A stretch of DNA of 64,000 nt, taken from positions 62,001 to 126,000 of the forward strand of contig NC_061783.1 of NCBI RefSeq assembly GCF_022458985.1, given 5' to 3'. This document shows positions 22,276 to 50,824 of the stretch, piece by piece; the stretch's first letter is position 1; each line of letters begins with the position of its first letter. Position numbers and translations under genes: made by a program. Source of the DNA: Mugil cephalus (taxonomy: Eukaryota > Chordata > Actinopteri > Mugiliformes > Mugilidae). Under the pieces are notes generated by a model. It was given only the letters and a program-made list of their open reading frames with translations, ran no database searches and had not been told where the DNA came from.

Positions 22276-22705
22276 GGCAATAAGTTCATTATTTGAATAA
22301 ACTTAAAATTGCAAGTTAAATTAACTATTCTGGAAAAAGTAACCTGGCTGCCTTAAAAAGATAAGTTAAATACAACAAGATGCTTAGTTTAAACAACTTT
22401 CATTATTATGTTTGTACAACTAAATAAAAAATATTTTTTTTTGTTGTACTAGTCATTTCATGTTGTAAGTAGGATTTAGGTATGTACGACTTGAAATATC
22501 TTGTTGGTATCACTGAAAAAACTTGTTGATTAAACTTAAAGTGTTAAGTTTATAGGACTATTTCATCGGCTTTACTCTTTTTCCCCATTTTCTCTAAGTT
22601 GAAGGGACTTAGATATATGTGCAAATAACTAGCTTCTTAGTTTGCAAATTTTAAGGCAGCCAGGTTACAAATTATTTTAAGTTTAACCAACTTTCTTTTA
22701 CAGTG
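22276..22705. mobile_element. MITE with inverted GTAACCTGGCTGCCTTAAAA ends
   Basis: GTAACCTGGCTGCCTTAAAA at about 22339-22358 is matched by TTTTAAGGCAGCCAGGTTAC at about 22649-22668. Outside these are related TAAACTTAAAAT/AAGTTTAACCAAC arms, with the right end at CTTTTACAGTG (about 22704). The interior is AT-rich with ANGTTAA words. Non-coding. Confidence 0.7.
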
Positions 22706-23150
22706 CACCTGCCTTCATTAAATGGTGTGATGGTCACTTATTGGATTTAAATGTCAAAACCTAAAGAACTTATTGACTTTAGGCCACATCAGGATACGAC
22801 AGAAGCCAGCACGGTTCACAATGGGCAGGAGCAACTTATCGACTCTTACAAATACCTTGGCACTATGTTTGTCTCACAGCTCAAATTTAAAGAAAACACT
22901 GAGCTTATTGTCAAACAGGGTCAACAAATAATTCATTTAATGAGGAAATAACATTCTTTTAATTTCTGTGACACTATTTTATTTATAACTTTTATCATTC
23001 GTTTATTGAGAGTCTTTTAACTTTTCTCTTTATCTGCTGATTCAGTGGGTTGTCTGTGAGTGAGAAGAATAGTTTGAACACAATTGTTAATGTTCAAAAA
23101 TTACTGGTACTAAATAGCACAAGAATTTGGGCACAATCTGGGAGGAAAGA
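22706..23150 (+). mobile_element. LINE ORF2 C-terminal fragment (CR1/L2-like)
   Basis: The plus strand encodes FIKWCDGHLLDLNVSKPKEL, DSYKYLGTMFVSQLKF, and, past a stop at 22948, SFNFCDTILF and RIWAQSG-like ends. This is the RT thumb/C-terminal region of a fish LINE (KTKEL...FKYLG block). 5'-truncated just after the MITE. Confidence 0.7.
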
Positions 23151-23214
23151 GTAGCTCAGGGAGCAAAATCAACAATAATTCAGATCACATTTTGTCGACA
23201 GAGTTTTTATTGCT

Positions 23215-23420
23215 GCCTCCTCGGCTCAGGTACACCCAGGACAGCTCGCCGGGCTAACACAGAAAGACAGACAACCATCCACACTCATGGCCAATTTAGA
23301 ATCACCAATGAAACTACTGATCATGTCTATGGACGATGGGAGTATTCGCAGAGAATGAACACAGACACAGGGAGAACAGGCAAACTCTACACAGAAAGGC
23401 CCCAGTAGTGTAAAATAGTA
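23215..23420 (-). mobile_element. RTE-like tail family, copy 3 (reverse)
   Basis: In reverse: TGTGTAGAGTTTGCCTGTTC, CATTGGTGATTCTAAATTGG, GGATGGTTGTCTGTC and GGGTGTACCTGAGCCGAG. The open frame here is a shadow. Confidence 0.7.
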
Positions 23421-23714
23421 TGAAATTCATGTAGACAGACATGCGTATCAGCCTTTGAGATTGTGCTGATTTAAAATTAAGTACATTTGTTAGTTAATAT
23501 TGTAATTTTAAAATTGTGTGCTAAATAAAATCATTTTAGATTCATGATGTACATATTTTTGATATCAGTTGTTTATTGGTTACTTTATAACCACATAAGT
23601 TAATGCAATTTTGGAACAATTTGTCAAGATTCTCTCAATCACTGAAAGTGAGTATGGGGGTGAGTATTTGTATGGGGTAAGGTATCGCTTAAGACCTTCA
23701 CTCCATTTTACTAT

Positions 23715-24150
23715 TGTGACGACCGTTGTCATGGGCATCTGAATTGTGAAAATTACATATGGTGGGTGTGTCTCACTACCTGTGTTTCCCTGAGGTTGCC
23801 ATGGAACCCAAGTGACTGATTGACACCTGATGTGGAGCACCTGGGCCCGGTGTTCTGCTACTACTTTAGCCCTGCCTCTAATGGTCTCATTCTCTTATCT
23901 TCTTACTGCTCCGGCCCAACTCACAGCCAGCCTTTATGCTTTTGTCTTTTGTTTCCCATTACAACACTCGCACACATTACATTTACCCATGCATCCACAT
24001 CCTCACTACTGATTCCACTGATTTTCACATCTCACCGGTTTAACTCATTATGGTATTTAATTATTTTATGATAAATAAAGTACTGGTAAATTCGCCCCCA
24101 CTCTTGTCCCTCCCTGTGCTTTGTTGTAACCACTTAGCTGGGTTGTAACA
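23715..24150 (+). mobile_element. Solo LTR with 4-5 bp target duplication
   Basis: Begins TGTGACGACCG and ends GGGTTGTAACA, so it has TG...CA termini. It is flanked on both sides by (A)CTAT: TTTACTAT before and CTATTGTCC after. A polyadenylation-like ATAAATAAAG lies at about 24072. Length is 436 bp. It is probably a Gypsy-type LTR left by recombination. It lies about 700 bp beyond the chtop stop codon. Confidence 0.7.
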
Positions 24151-24553
24151 CTATTGTCCATTAGTTATGGGTCAAATGAAAAAATTTTAATTTTAATTTT
24201 ATCCTTCTTTAATTATTCACAAGGTAATGCTTTTTTAAATAAACATATAACTGACTTTGGGGATTCAAATGCTCATATTCTTCAGAGTGCAATATCATAT
24301 GTGTGTGTATGTATATATTGAAAAATTGATACCCAGCTTAAAAAAAGTTTGTTTCCACTTATTTTAATACGCAATTTAGAAATGTTTTGCATTGCGCACG
24401 TTTTCACAATAAGCATACTAAATAATTCCTCGAGTGTGAGTATACAAATGCTTAAACTTTTAAGAATTTGTAACAGTACATTACTTAGATCACCAAATTT
24501 AAATTACAGATATTTGTACCAATTCTTTGAAAAACTGTCTCGCCCATTTTATA

Positions 24554-24584
<31 letters not shown>

Positions 24585-24868
24585 AACAGAATCTTAAAAA
24601 AACATGCCATCATGCTTACAAAGGTCCCTTCACAGAGTTATTCCACAATTAAAATTGGTTCTGCAGGAGCATGTCAGGCAGAACTGAGTTTTGGTTGAAA
24701 CAAATTTAGGTGATTATCTGTTGTTCCAAAGCTCAGAGTCCTGAAACATAACTAGTCTCTCCTACATTATTAACAATACCTTCTCAGTACATTAACACTA
24801 TGCTGCATATGTGACTTCAGCTGTACAGTTATGCAGCGACACTACATATGCCTTAGCTCCAAAGTCTT
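24151..24868 (-). other. chtop 3' flank / probable 3' UTR
   Basis: Lies directly downstream of the chtop stop codon on the minus strand. A C20/A10 homopolymer run sits at 24558-24588. Only ATTAAA-type (24206, 24360) polyadenylation candidates are visible, so the transcript end is undecided. Confidence 0.4.
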
Positions 24869-42481
<17,613 letters not shown>

Positions 42482-42489
42482 TTTGGCTC

Positions 42490-44230
42490 CTGCAGAGAGA
42501 CAAGAAAGAAAAAAGAAAAAAAAAGTTAATCCCTAAATAGCAAGTAAGCAAAATCTGAACCATAAGTACCTATGGTATCAGTCTAGACTAGTCTAGCCCA
42601 TCACCCGAAATTTAAGCATGGTAGTATGATAGTATTGTCACACATATTATTATTATTTATCCTATGGGGATATTCGGTGTCCAGTAGCTTCATCACACAG
42701 ACACAGATAAAAAGATATTCATAATAATATGAATGTATAATGCTGCGTAAAAAGGATTGGCAGAAATGACCAAAGTCCAGTGAGTTTCCTCACAGGGAGG
42801 CGTTGTATAGTCTTATAGCCTAAGGGACAAATTACCTCCTCAACCTGTATGTGGAGCAAGACAGAGACAGCAGCCTGTCACAGAATGAGCTTCTCTGCCT
42901 GACTATGGTGTCATGTGGTGGACAGTGTTCATGATGGACTGGAGTTTGTTCAAGGCCCTTGCTGTTCCTGTACCACAGAGCCTGCCTTCTGTATCCGTTT
43001 CTGTATCGGGTCTGGACAGTGTGGTGGACAATCCATGTGTGAAATTGACTTGAACCACTCTTTCACAATTTGATACCCCATGAATACTGGCAGTAGTCCT
43101 GTTCGCATGGGATTCGTTTTACCTGTGTTCCTCCGGTAATTTCTATCAATCGCAGAGGTCATCTGTGATCTTAATCCCGTGCGAATCATCCATGTCAATG
43201 ATTTGTAAAGTAAAAATTACACTGCAAATAACCTACCATAATTCTTGTAACTCAGAGGTCCTCTGATAAAACTAATCCAGTGCAAATCGACATCTCTGTG
43301 ATTTAAGGGTGAGTTCTTACTTTTTCGCGACTTTTGTTTGATTTGCAGCTTGCGTTTTTCTGCCTTTTGTCTCTTAAGAATTATGACGTGGATATGCTTT
43401 AATTCAAAGTTTGGACAGATGTTAGTTGAGATGTCGCTGAACTATTCTCCCGTTTAGACAGATGAAACCATGAAATCACTCATTAATGTGTTCATCGGCA
43501 AAGGTGGAGCTGATTTAAATACCGCCAGGTTGTTGATAATTTCTTCTTTAGGATAAATAGTATCAAAAATACATTTTTATCATCCATTATAATTTGCAAA
43601 GTAATTAAAACTGTCTCTAAAACGCAGTGGAGTGAGGCTGAAAGTAGACATAACGCATCGTGCATTTGAGTAAAACAGAGTTTGTTTATCCCGTGTGAAT
43701 GCACCACATGAAAGACAGACGTAATGGTCCTCAGGTAAAACTAATCCATTGAGAATAGGGGTATTGTCATCTTGGAATATGCCCGTGCAATCAGAGAAGA
43801 AGAAATCCATGATGATGGAATAACCCGGGGATTCTGTTTTTTTAGGGTGTCAGCTGACCTCATTCTTTGGGCACATAATATTCCTGAACATCGCTCTGAC
43901 CAATTGCGGCAGCCCAGGATTATAGCACAATAAAAAAAATAAAAAAATAAAAAATTACTTTGAACGTGAATAATTAAACATAACAAAATAAATAAAATAA
44001 AAAAAATAAACATAAAAAACAACACCAACCAAAGAGCCAAACGCGTTTGTCCTTTGCATGTTCAAAAAGGGGTGGGAAGAAGTAATCAATAATTACCCAC
44101 TTCCAAATAACAATAATAGTCCTAACAAAAACAAAGTAAACCAACTACTAATATCATAGTAAATCCAATAGTCATCAAGAGAAAAAAAAACAAAGAAAGG
44201 AATAAAAGAAACTATGTCAACCACCATGAT
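42490..44230. other. chtop upstream, repeat-rich; no coding gene
   Basis: 42650-43000 resembles a dispersed fish repeat (GTCCAGTAGCTTCATCACACA, AGTGAGTTTCCTCACAGGGA, GACTGGAGTTTGTTCAAGGC). 43080-43770 has three related blocks ending TAATCC.. (see findings). 43850-44220 is A-rich low complexity. Confidence 0.45.
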
Positions 44231-44239
44231 CTTTAATCA

Positions 44240-44400
44240 GTCTTATTCCTGTACTTTTTAAAAATTATGTTTTTATACTTGTTCTTAAACTGCTCTATGT
44301 TTGGACATTGTGTCAGTTCATCACTCATACAATTATAAACATAAACAGATACACACCTTTCCAGGTCAATATTAAAGTGTTTTGCAGCTTCCTCTCCTGT
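44240..44400 (-). mobile_element. LINE ORF2 extreme C-terminus
   Basis: The minus strand encodes MSDELTQCPNIEQFKNKYKN then IIFKKYRNKTD-stop at about 44240, matching the closing segment of a fish CR1/L2-like LINE ORF2 (SLTDSLKQCPNIKQFKKMYK type). Confidence 0.55.
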
Positions 44401-44789
44401 ATTTTACTGTGCATATAAAAACGTCTTCTTGAAGTCCACATTAAATTTTCTTCTTTGTGCCATATGAGCAGATTTCAACAATACCGTGATAATTCTGGTT
44501 ACAGTAATCGTGATATAATATTTTCATTTTGTTACATCTCATTTAGTCACTCATTTAAAAAATACCTGGATCCGCGCAAATACTGATCCGGACATGTGAA
44601 TGGTTGGTGCAATGGGTGAACATGCAGGGTGTCCAAGAAGCAATTTGGGGATTTTAGGTATTTGCTCAAGACACTGGACATCGTGGGAATTAACCTTTCA
44701 CCGCGTTCACTGCCCGCCAATCCAGAAGTTATGAAACAGCATCAGTAAGGACAAAATATAGTAAGTAGAATATGAAGAAGTTGATCTGT

Positions 44790-45140
44790 TTCTAGAGATG
44801 CACCGATACATTGGCTGAACATCGGTGTCGGCCAAGATTTGCCTCATAAATTACCATCATGCCATGACATGACTGATGGCAGTGGCTGATGTTTGTTTCT
44901 TGATTGGCATGTTGCACGATCACTATGCTAAGAGATACCCTTTCTCTCTTTTTTTGGAGCTGCAATTGATGGAAGGGAGTGCATCACCTGTGTATTTTCC
45001 TTGATCAGCTGAAACAAGAAGTCAATTGTGTATGGAACTTCACAGTCTGGGAGAAAGATCTGCGATACGCAGTTTGCAATGCATGTGCTATTTCTAGAGG
45101 CAGTACTGTAAGAAACGATTTTAACATATCCAATCTCATA
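44790..45140 (+). mobile_element. hAT 5' end with BED zinc finger (fragment)
   Basis: Left end AGATGCACCGATACATTGGC, a familiar hAT terminus. 45020-45135 encodes NCVWNFTVWEKDLRYAVCNA then CAISRGSTVRNDFNISNL, with the CxxC and start of a BED finger. It is cut at about 45140 by repeat B. No catalytic domain nearby. Confidence 0.65.
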
Positions 45141-45224
45141 GCCGACTAAAAATGTCGGCTATGTGAGGTGAATGGCCAAAGGTTAAGTTTGTACGAGGCA
45201 CGACAAGTGTAGGTTTTTTTCCCA

Positions 45225-45717
45225 CAAAACCCCCATAGACCCCCATGTTAAAAAGCCCAACTTTACAGCATTATTAGCCATGTTTACAGCACATGTTTAC
45301 AGCCTGGTTCAAAAATGGTTTAAGTCTCAATGGTTTATTTCACTATTCCTAACAACTGTATGGAGGAGGATTATTTTCTAACTCATTTGTTTAGTTTTTA
45401 TTAATGTTTAAAATTCTGCATAATTAAGGGCGTTCCCGCTTTGAGTGACAGGTGCTGCCAGAGGCCGCTCGCTGCTAGCCTTGGTTTCTGTGCTAGTCCT
45501 CACCTGAGCTAATGACAACTTTTCGGCTGAGTTTGAGGTTTTGGCCCATTTGGATCATTTTAAATAAAAAATAATAATTGTCTGCTGTGCTGCACCTCCC
45601 ACAAGACCATCCGGTAAGTGAATTTGGAGAATTATTCTTATGGTCGGTGTCGGTGCCCAATTTAGCCAGTCCGGTAGCTGAAGTTAACTATCTAATTAGC
45701 CAGCTAATGAATAAGTC
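45225..45717 (-). repeat. Dispersed repeat family B, copy 2 (inverted)
   Basis: The reverse complement matches 50130-50530 through many blocks, e.g. CCGGTAAGTGAATTTGGAGAA, ATTCTGCATAATTAAGGGCG and CCCCCATGTTA. Followed immediately by the Harbinger derivative at 45721. Confidence 0.7.
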
Positions 45718-45720
45718 TTA

Positions 45721-46509
45721 CCCCTAAAATCCACCGGGTCAGTCCGCGTCGCGTATTGTAAGCGTCGCGTCATCGCGAGTAATACGCGCCCATTAAAGTC
45801 AATGTATCAATCTCCACCGGCTCTGTAGTGCTCCGTTTCAGACGCGTCCCAGAAGCGTCTCGACGCTCGGCCACTCGGGCATTACGCCTCTGTCCTATTT
45901 TTGACGCTCGATGCGAGCTACACGCGTCAAACTGGACAGAGAGCGGATCGTTCGGTCAGGAAGTCAGACAGAAATTGCGGAGCGAATCCGGTCGTTTTTT
46001 CAAAATAAAACACCATGAACAGACTCCGGGTCGTATTTCCTTTTGCTAGATCAACATTACGCTATCATTCCGTAGCAGTTCTAGTTTTGACTGAGCCGTT
46101 GCTAAACCGCGCCAAGCTCGCATGACAGGAAATACGACACAGAATCAACGTAAAACACTTCTGCCCCCTTTCAAAATAAAACACAATACGCCGTTCACGT
46201 AGGCACACAACTTCACATCAACATTACAAACTGAAGTGGAGCAGCATAAAATCATTTATGATCCAACACATTCTTTTTATAAGGACAATACAAGAGCGGA
46301 CAAAGCCTGGAATGTAATCCCGCAGTCTCGTGTACGTCCAGGATTATCGCGTGATCTCGTGATACCGCGTGAATATGGCCGGCTCGCAAACCAGCGCTAC
46401 GGTGCCGCGCCCATGTCGTGCCCGGTGAGTGCTGACGCAGAGTGGAGGACGGACCAAATATGCGACGCTTGCGAGGCGCGACGCAGACGGACCCGGTGGA
46501 TTTTCGGGG
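45721..46509 (+). mobile_element. 789-bp PIF/Harbinger derivative with MADF remnant, TTA duplication
   Basis: Termini CCCCTAAAATCCACCGGGTC (left) and the inverted CCCCGAAAATCCACCGGGTC (right) extend about 55 bp, with GTCGCG-rich subterminal words. TTA occurs on both sides (45718-45720, 46510-46512), the 3-bp TWA duplication of PIF/Harbinger. Near the right end 46236-46310 encodes KIIYDPTHSFYKDNTRADKA, the start of a MADF/Myb-like domain carried by such elements. No transposase gene remains. Very CpG-rich. Confidence 0.85.
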
Positions 46510-46512
46510 TTA

Positions 46513-47055
46513 GGCTAGCCTTCCAGCGAGGCTCCGGTTTGTTAGCCAGGCTAACGGGAGGGATCTATCAAACCGCCACCGACGTCAACTGTAAATAATA
46601 ATTAATAATACTTTGAAGTGTGTCAACTTGGGAAATATTAATTCACCACATAAAGTACGAGACATTAATGTCTCGTTCACGTTACCTTTTCCATGCGACC
46701 AATGTTACGGTAAAATACGGAAAAGAAAATATTAATGTTATATTACTGTATGGGTTCATACATAATATACGTTACTCTAGGTATTGAAACGAGGTTTATA
46801 TGGTAGTAGTTTAGGTTAGACGGTAATATAAATTAAGATCGAGGAACCAAAATGTGAATATGCGTAATAATATTTCGTACACATACACATTATGTACATT
46901 ATTTTATATGTTTGTCTGTGTAAAATTCAGGTGACCCAGATGTTCTACATGAGATGAAGAACTGGACTAGCAGGACTTGAATCTGGGTAGAGAACACTTT
47001 GAAAGTCATCACTCCATCGCTGAGTTTTAGTACAGCCCAGATGTGAAATGTGACT
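46513..47055. other. No gene recognised
   Basis: AT-rich; the frame running to 46598 is read-through from the Harbinger remnant. Confidence 0.4.
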
Positions 47056-47059
47056 CATA

Positions 47060-47290
47060 ACTTGTAACCGGGAGCGAGCCCACTGTGTTAGCCGACTGCT
47101 AGCACCTCGGATAGCGATTAGCCTAGCTCGGTAGCCTGTTGGAGTTGGAGTATCCGATTGTGGGCGGAGTAAAGCTCATCCAACATGGCGACCGCAGGCT
47201 CCGCCCACTTCGGGCATCATTTTCGAGATTCAGAATCCAAAGGGTGACGTCACGGTGGGTTTGTCCATACAGTCACTGGCTAAAATATTA
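47060..47290 (-). repeat. Dispersed repeat family A, copy 2 (inverted)
   Basis: In reverse: TTGGATTCTGAATCTCGAAA, GCCCGAAGTGGGCGGAGCC, CGCCATGTTGGATGAGC and CGGATACTCCAACTCC. Homologous to 9190-9365. Together with B copy 2 it flanks the Harbinger derivative on the same strand, in the A-then-B order seen at 9.2-9.7 kb. Confidence 0.7.
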
Positions 47291-47689
47291 TAACCTCCTC
47301 AGACATTAACAGCAACTGAGAAGGAGGGCAGATCTCACTTCATGACCCCCTACCCCTACCGCACACCCAAATGTATGTGTACACAAGACACACTGCAAGC
47401 TTCATTATCCAGCTGTGTGCCTTATGACAAGAAAAGTGACAAGTTGTAAGCTTCATTTCAAGCTGAGGATTTGTTAGAAAAAGATTGGTCTGTTTTATTT
47501 TATGGGCTATTTTTTCTAAGATACCTTTATTTAAATGTGAACCTCACATGAAGCTTTAGAAGTTCAAAAAAGCTGCTCATGTTATACAGTATTTTTTATT
47601 TTTTATATTATTGTTTGAACAGCTAAGCATAATTTTTAATTTTTTAATAAGCTGAAGAAACCCGTTTATGTACTGCACTGTGTTTAACT

Positions 47690-47855
47690 TCATTTAAATA
47701 GCCATTTTCAATAATACTACTGTATCATATTTGGCTTTTACTTTGACTCAACATTTAGCGCACTCTGCAGAACAAATATTGCCATACATATAGTATATTG
47801 ATATTAAACCTAAATATATCATGATATGAGTTTTGGTCCATATTGCCCAGCCCTA
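47690..47855. mobile_element. hAT-like terminal fragment
   Basis: ATATCATGATATGAGTTTTG followed by GTCCATATTGCCCAGCCCTAC matches the 3' end of a common teleost repeat. Confidence 0.4.
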
Positions 47856-48599
47856 CTTCTGCTAATCACAGGGCTTGAACCACAGATATCTGACTGAAAA
47901 CCTAATATTCACATCATTCAACCACTATAACTCCTTTGTAGTTAGTAAGATACACAACTGGAAACAACCACATTCTAATATAGCAGCCAGACTACATCTC
48001 CCTCCATGAACGTTATAATTTTCTGATTACGTTATCAACGTTGTGATCATTTTGGAGGATATAGTTTGTGGTGCAGTTAAACTGTATTGTATTAAATACA
48101 ACAGTATGTTCACTGTTTAGCCTAGCCAACTGAAATGGTGTTGCCAAAAACAGTTGAATGAATAGATAGATAGTTATACTTTATTTAACACGTAGGACGT
48201 GTCCAGTAGATTCGTCGCATAGAAACAGTATAAGATATGAAAGACATTTAAATCGTGTAATTATAATTCGGCAGGTAATCTGTGGCACAATATATAGTGG
48301 GTCCAAGGATTCGAACCAAGTCTACTTCTGACTGAGCCCACAAGTGTCATCCTACATCATATTGTCGGTAGCTGCTGTCCTCCAAAGGTTAAATATCTGC
48401 ATCACGACAGACGGCATATATTTTTTATTCAAAATCATACAATTGTAGTGTAATTTGCAAACCTCTTTCGTAAACTATATTAATTCAAACATGGCAAATA
48501 TTGGCTATCCTGTTTGTCAAATTTATTTGCACGCAATGTCAGTAATAACCTAATAATTTTAACTCGTTTAAATACGCATATATATATTGTAAATTATTA

Positions 48600-48990
48600 C
48601 TTACTGTATATGTTGCGTCCGTGGAGAAAAGCCTACTACTCAGCTAGGTTAGCTTGCTACTACGGCGCGACGTGTCCGTGTCCTTATATTCTTCTTTTCT
48701 TATTAAAGCTGTTTAAACAAGCGCTGTAAAAACTCTAAAGCATACTCTCGTTGAATTTGAATGGTATCCAGAATATTTTTAAAATTCGAGATAAGGTTCC
48801 GTGCTTTCTCCTTAAAATGGTGCAGCTAGGTAAGAAAATGGTGAAGCTCTATTCTAATGACCCCAACGTCATACCTTCGTAACTTCCTGTGTGGTTGAGT
48901 TGATCGCAGACATAATAAAGGATAGACGCCACATTGGTTGCTGCCACCTATGGAAGCTGACGAGCCGTGTGGCCGCCATGTTGGACCGGT
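48600..48990 (-). promoter_or_regulatory. Possible chtop 5' exon/promoter region
   Basis: Minus strand: CAACATGGCGGCCAC (YY1-like) at about 48965-48985, ACAGGAAGTTAC (ETS-like) and GAAG|GTATGACG (donor-like, about 48880). A CpG-bearing stretch follows, ending CATATACA|GTAAGTAAT (about 48605). chtop needs an upstream 5' UTR exon because its coding exon 1 has an acceptor. The region may equally be a repeat. Confidence 0.25.
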
Positions 48991-49309
48991 CATCCACTAA
49001 TCTGTTTAAAAGGAATTAATGTGACAATAAATCACAGGAATGTCAGACATGTGACAATCATACAGGATGAGTAGTTACATTGAGAAACAGTTTTTCATAC
49101 TTTGCGCAGACTTAACAGTAATAGAATATTTATGATGTTTGTAGTGTATGACATAATGCACACACATACAGACAGTGCTATTCAGCCCTTTTACTTAATT
49201 AAAAGTAGGAGAAATAACATCTGATTCTATGAACATAATCACTATAATTATATACACATGCATATAAATACGCACACAAAGATATTTGAAAGATATTTGA
49301 AATACATAC

Positions 49310-49440
49310 CACCAATCCACTTTATTTATATAGCACATTTAAAAACCACAGGAGAAGCCAAAGTGCTTTACATTAGGACATAAAATAGGTTTAGGATTAA
49401 GATAAAAGGCATAAAAAAGACTAAGAAAATTTAATGAGAG
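49310..49440. mobile_element. Dispersed LINE/SINE 3'-tail fragment
   Basis: CCACTTTATTTATATAGCACATTT with AAGTGCTTTACATTAGGAC is a widespread fish LINE-tail sequence. Confidence 0.5.
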
Positions 49441-50129
49441 CCAGTATATATCTTAATGAAACGGTTTGAGCTAAAACCCTTGAAAGAGGACAGTTTTGCA
49501 TAGCTTCTTTGTTAAAAAGGCAACAAGTTTTAATCATGGTTATCAATGCCAAACTGTGTCTCTTCAATATGTCTCTTCAATGTGTTCTCTGACCAAGAAA
49601 ACATCCTCGGTGCCATTCACAAACAATGGCTGAAATGTTGGCAAATGGAGATGGAAGCTCTTCAGCGGAGGACATCTCCACTGCAGATACGGACACAGTG
49701 TCATCATATGCCGCCACCTTGTCTGAGGTGACCCGGTGACACGCCACATTGAACCAGCAGAAAATGGACTGGAACTGGCATGCAAATTAATTAATGTTCC
49801 ATCCCTTTTGTTGGGAAAAACACATAAAAGACATACAGTACATCAAAAATATTGATGAAATATTCTTTCAGAATTTATTGAAATTAGAAAAGCTCTACAA
49901 TTGTTCTGTCTGAGCCAATCTGATCTGTGTCAGTCAATGTATTTACATGCAGTTTAATCATCACATATCTGAATGTGGTCCTTGTGCGATGCAATGGAGA
50001 AAATCGAATAACAGGCGAATAATAGGTGGTGATATGCGTCTTATCAACGAGTTAATATGGCCCCTTGTCCAGCTGACCTAATACTCACATAATAAAGAGT
50101 TGTTCATGTGGCAGACGGTAGACCGCCCT

Positions 50130-50605
50130 TTCTGTTTATTTAGATAGTTAACTTGAGCTACCGGACTGCCTATATTAGGTACTGACACCGACCATAACAA
50201 TAATTCTCCAAATTCACTTACCGGATGGTCTTTTAGGAGGTGCAGCAAAGCAGACTATTATTTTATAAATGATCCAAAACGGACCAAAACTTTAAACTCA
50301 TTAGCTCAGATGAGGACTAGCAGAGAGAACAAAGCTAGCAGCTAGCGATCTGGCAGCGCCCCCTGTCACTCAAAGCGGGAACGCCCTTAATTATGCAGAA
50401 TTTTAAACGTTAATGAAAAATAAGCAAATGAGTTAGAAAAAACATTTTTTGCACCAGGCTGTAAACATGTGTTGTAAAGTTGGACTTTCTAACATGGGGG
50501 TCTATGGCGTTTTGCTCCCTTTTGCAGCCAGCCTCAAGCGGCCACTCGATGAACTGCATTTATTTGCACTTCCGCATGGGCTTTCATCGCTCAGACCAGG
50601 AGGTT
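50130..50605 (+). repeat. Dispersed repeat family B, copy 3
   Basis: Longest copy. Matches 9366-9675 directly and 45225-45717 in reverse. It ends about 100 bp before the snapin start codon, so it forms the immediate upstream region of that gene. Confidence 0.7.
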
Positions 50606-50708
50606 GCAACCAGCCGCCTGGTTTAGACCGGTCCAAGATGGTAGTGACGTTTCTCGCGCTGGAGCAGCCTGCTCTTTATTATGTCTGTGGGGTTGATGGT
50701 TCATCAAA
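50606..50708 (+). promoter_or_regulatory. Probable snapin core promoter / 5' UTR
   Basis: Directly upstream of the snapin ATG: ACCGGTCCAAGATGGTAGTG (CAAGATGG is a YY1-type initiator element) and TGACGTTTCTCGCGCT. No TATA box, as expected for a housekeeping gene. Confidence 0.4.
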
Positions 50709-50824
50709 ATGGCTGCTGCGCCTGTGTGCGAAGCTTCTTCAGAAAAAGAAGCTATCGCCGAAGGACTGCTCGACCTCCTGAGACCAACAATCCAGCAGCT
50801 GGATTTGCACGTTCACTCTGTCAG
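50709..50824 (+). CDS. snapin: snapin coding exon 1
   Basis: ATG 50709-50711 in CAAAATGGCTGCT. Donor TCTGTCAG|GTAACA. 38 codons plus two bases. Confidence 0.93.

Noticed and set aside
48290-48360. Possible tRNA on the minus strand (GGTTCGAATCC B box at about 48305)
   Set aside because: The T stem and acceptor stem do not pair and no A box is found; at most a SINE relic.
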